From NCBI GenBank assembly GCA_964644025.1, contig CAZXVW010000097.1, positions 1 to 16,032 of the forward strand: a stretch of 16,032 nucleotides of DNA. The letters run 5' to 3'. Origin of the DNA: CAZXVW01 sp964644025 (lineage in GTDB: Bacteria > Acidobacteriota > Terriglobia > Bryobacterales > Bryobacteraceae). Positions 15,646 to 16,032 of this stretch are shown one piece after another (the first letter of the stretch is position 1; each line of letters opens with the position of its first letter). The notes beneath the pieces are model-generated. The model did no database searches and was not told the DNA's origin. It saw nothing but the letters and a program-made list of their open reading frames with translations. A program made the position numbers and the translations under genes.

Positions 15646-15966
15646 ATGGGGATTGACGAATCCTTGGTAAAAGAGATCGTCCGCCGGATTCTCGCCGTGG
15701 CCGCGCCGGACAAGATCATCCTTTTCGGCTCCGCCGCCACGGGTGGGATGACCCGCGACAGCGACATCGACCTTCTCATAGTCGAGAGAGACCCCGGCGA
15801 CCGCCGCAAGAAAAGCGTGCAGATTGACGCGACGCTCAGCGGGCTGGGCTATCCTTTCGACGTCATCGTGATTTCCACCGAGTGGTTCGAGGCCAGCAAG
15901 AACGTCATCGGCGGCATCGCGTACCCGGCCAACAAATACGGGAAGGTGATCTATGAGGCCGCCTGA
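15646..15966 (+). CDS. Minimal nucleotidyltransferase (MNT), probable antitoxin
   Basis: A 106-residue protein of the minimal nucleotidyltransferase (MntA/NTP_transf_2) kind. The diagnostic motif is complete: FGSAATGGMTRDSDIDLLIVE, in which Gly-Ser is followed ten residues on by the Asp-x-Asp metal site (cut: GSAATGGMTRDSDIDLL). A third acidic position is likely in YPFDVIVIS. Proteins of this type are often paired with a HEPN-domain RNase; in studied pairs the MNT adds AMP to the HEPN protein and blocks its toxicity. AGGGAGG (15634-15640) lies five bases before the ATG at 15646, so the start is secure. Its 3' end overlaps the start of the next gene by 14 bases. The link with a HEPN partner supports the antitoxin reading; a role apart from toxin-antitoxin cannot be ruled out. 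Confidence 0.9.
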   Translation: MGIDESLVKEIVRRILAVAAPDKIILFGSAATGGMTRDSDIDLLIVERDPGDRRKKSVQIDATLSGLGYPFDVIVISTEWFEASKNVIGGIAYPANKYGKVIYEAA

Positions 15967-16032
15967 GGAAGAAGTAATCCGCAAGATCGTCGGTGAATGG
16001 ATTTACAAGGCCGACCAGGACATCACATCCGC
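15953..16032 (+). CDS. Probable HEPN-domain protein, cut by the window end
   Basis: Only the first 26 codons are visible: it starts MRPPEEEVIRKIVGEWIYKA and goes on DQDITS. The pattern W-x-x-KA-x-x-D-ital-like, that is a Trp followed by Lys-Ala and Asp-hydrophobic in one helix, is typical of the start of HEPN proteins (PF05168 type). GGAAGG (15941-15946) lies six bases before the ATG, and the gene overlaps the MNT gene by 14 bases, the usual layout of MNT/HEPN pairs. If this holds, it would be the toxin: an RNase with an R-x4-6-H active site later in the protein, not visible here. The assignment rests on a short piece plus the neighbour. Confidence 0.7.
   Translation, partial: MRPPEEEVIRKIVGEWIYKADQDITS

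Noticed and set aside
15374..15984. Minus-strand frames of 83-140 codons across the tRNA-MNT gap
   Set aside because: They run antisense through the MNT gene or have random composition, with no start signal.

Overview
This is a GC-rich bacterial chromosome segment with long, tightly packed genes. The content points to a Gram-negative (diderm) bacterium: a WaaE/KdtX-like lipopolysaccharide-core glycosyltransferase, a type IV prepilin peptidase, separate glycyl-tRNA synthetase alpha and beta chains, and pyruvate phosphate dikinase. The protein styles (RecO, the site-2 protease, TrmB-like regulator) remind me most of Acidobacteriota of the Solibacter/Bryobacter kind. That is an inference from resemblance; no marker gene here proves it. 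I see no insertion sequence, CRISPR array or prophage.

Left part (1-2300, plus strand): the 3' end of an AIM24/TIGR00266-family gene, then a soluble hybrid histidine kinase/response regulator. A 425-base gene-free gap with two strong hairpins follows and separates it from the converging ppdK.

Centre-left (2301-8712, minus strand): a housekeeping run read in the order recO, glyQ, glyS, ppdK. It links recombination repair, glycyl-tRNA synthesis and PEP/pyruvate metabolism. glyQ and glyS overlap by one base (TGATG).

Centre (8713-11271): a divergently transcribed membrane-anchored polyprenol-phosphate-type GT2 glycosyltransferase, convergent with a TrmB-like regulator. A spacer of about 500 bases follows, carrying a possible 41-residue small gene preceded by an overlapping 8-codon leader ORF.

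Right (11272-15080, minus strand): a five-gene run starting from a good sigma-70-like promoter. It reads HU-family DNA-binding protein (TTG start), M50 site-2 protease, WaaE-like GT2, GT4 glycosyltransferase, and prepilin peptidase PilD. Gaps are 12 bases, a 1-base overlap, 8 bases and a 7-base overlap, so it is probably one operon joining a nucleoid protein to envelope, surface-sugar and pilus functions.

Right edge (15200-16032, plus strand): a tRNA-Asn(GTT) with its own promoter, a 305-base gene-free gap, then a minimal nucleotidyltransferase (MNT) whose 3' end overlaps the start of a probable HEPN-domain gene cut off by the window end. This looks like an MNT/HEPN toxin-antitoxin module.

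I found no clearly new multi-gene system. The points most worth a second look are the HU-led envelope operon with its structured leader, the small overlapping ORFs at 11060-11208, and the truncated MNT/HEPN module beside the tRNA gene.
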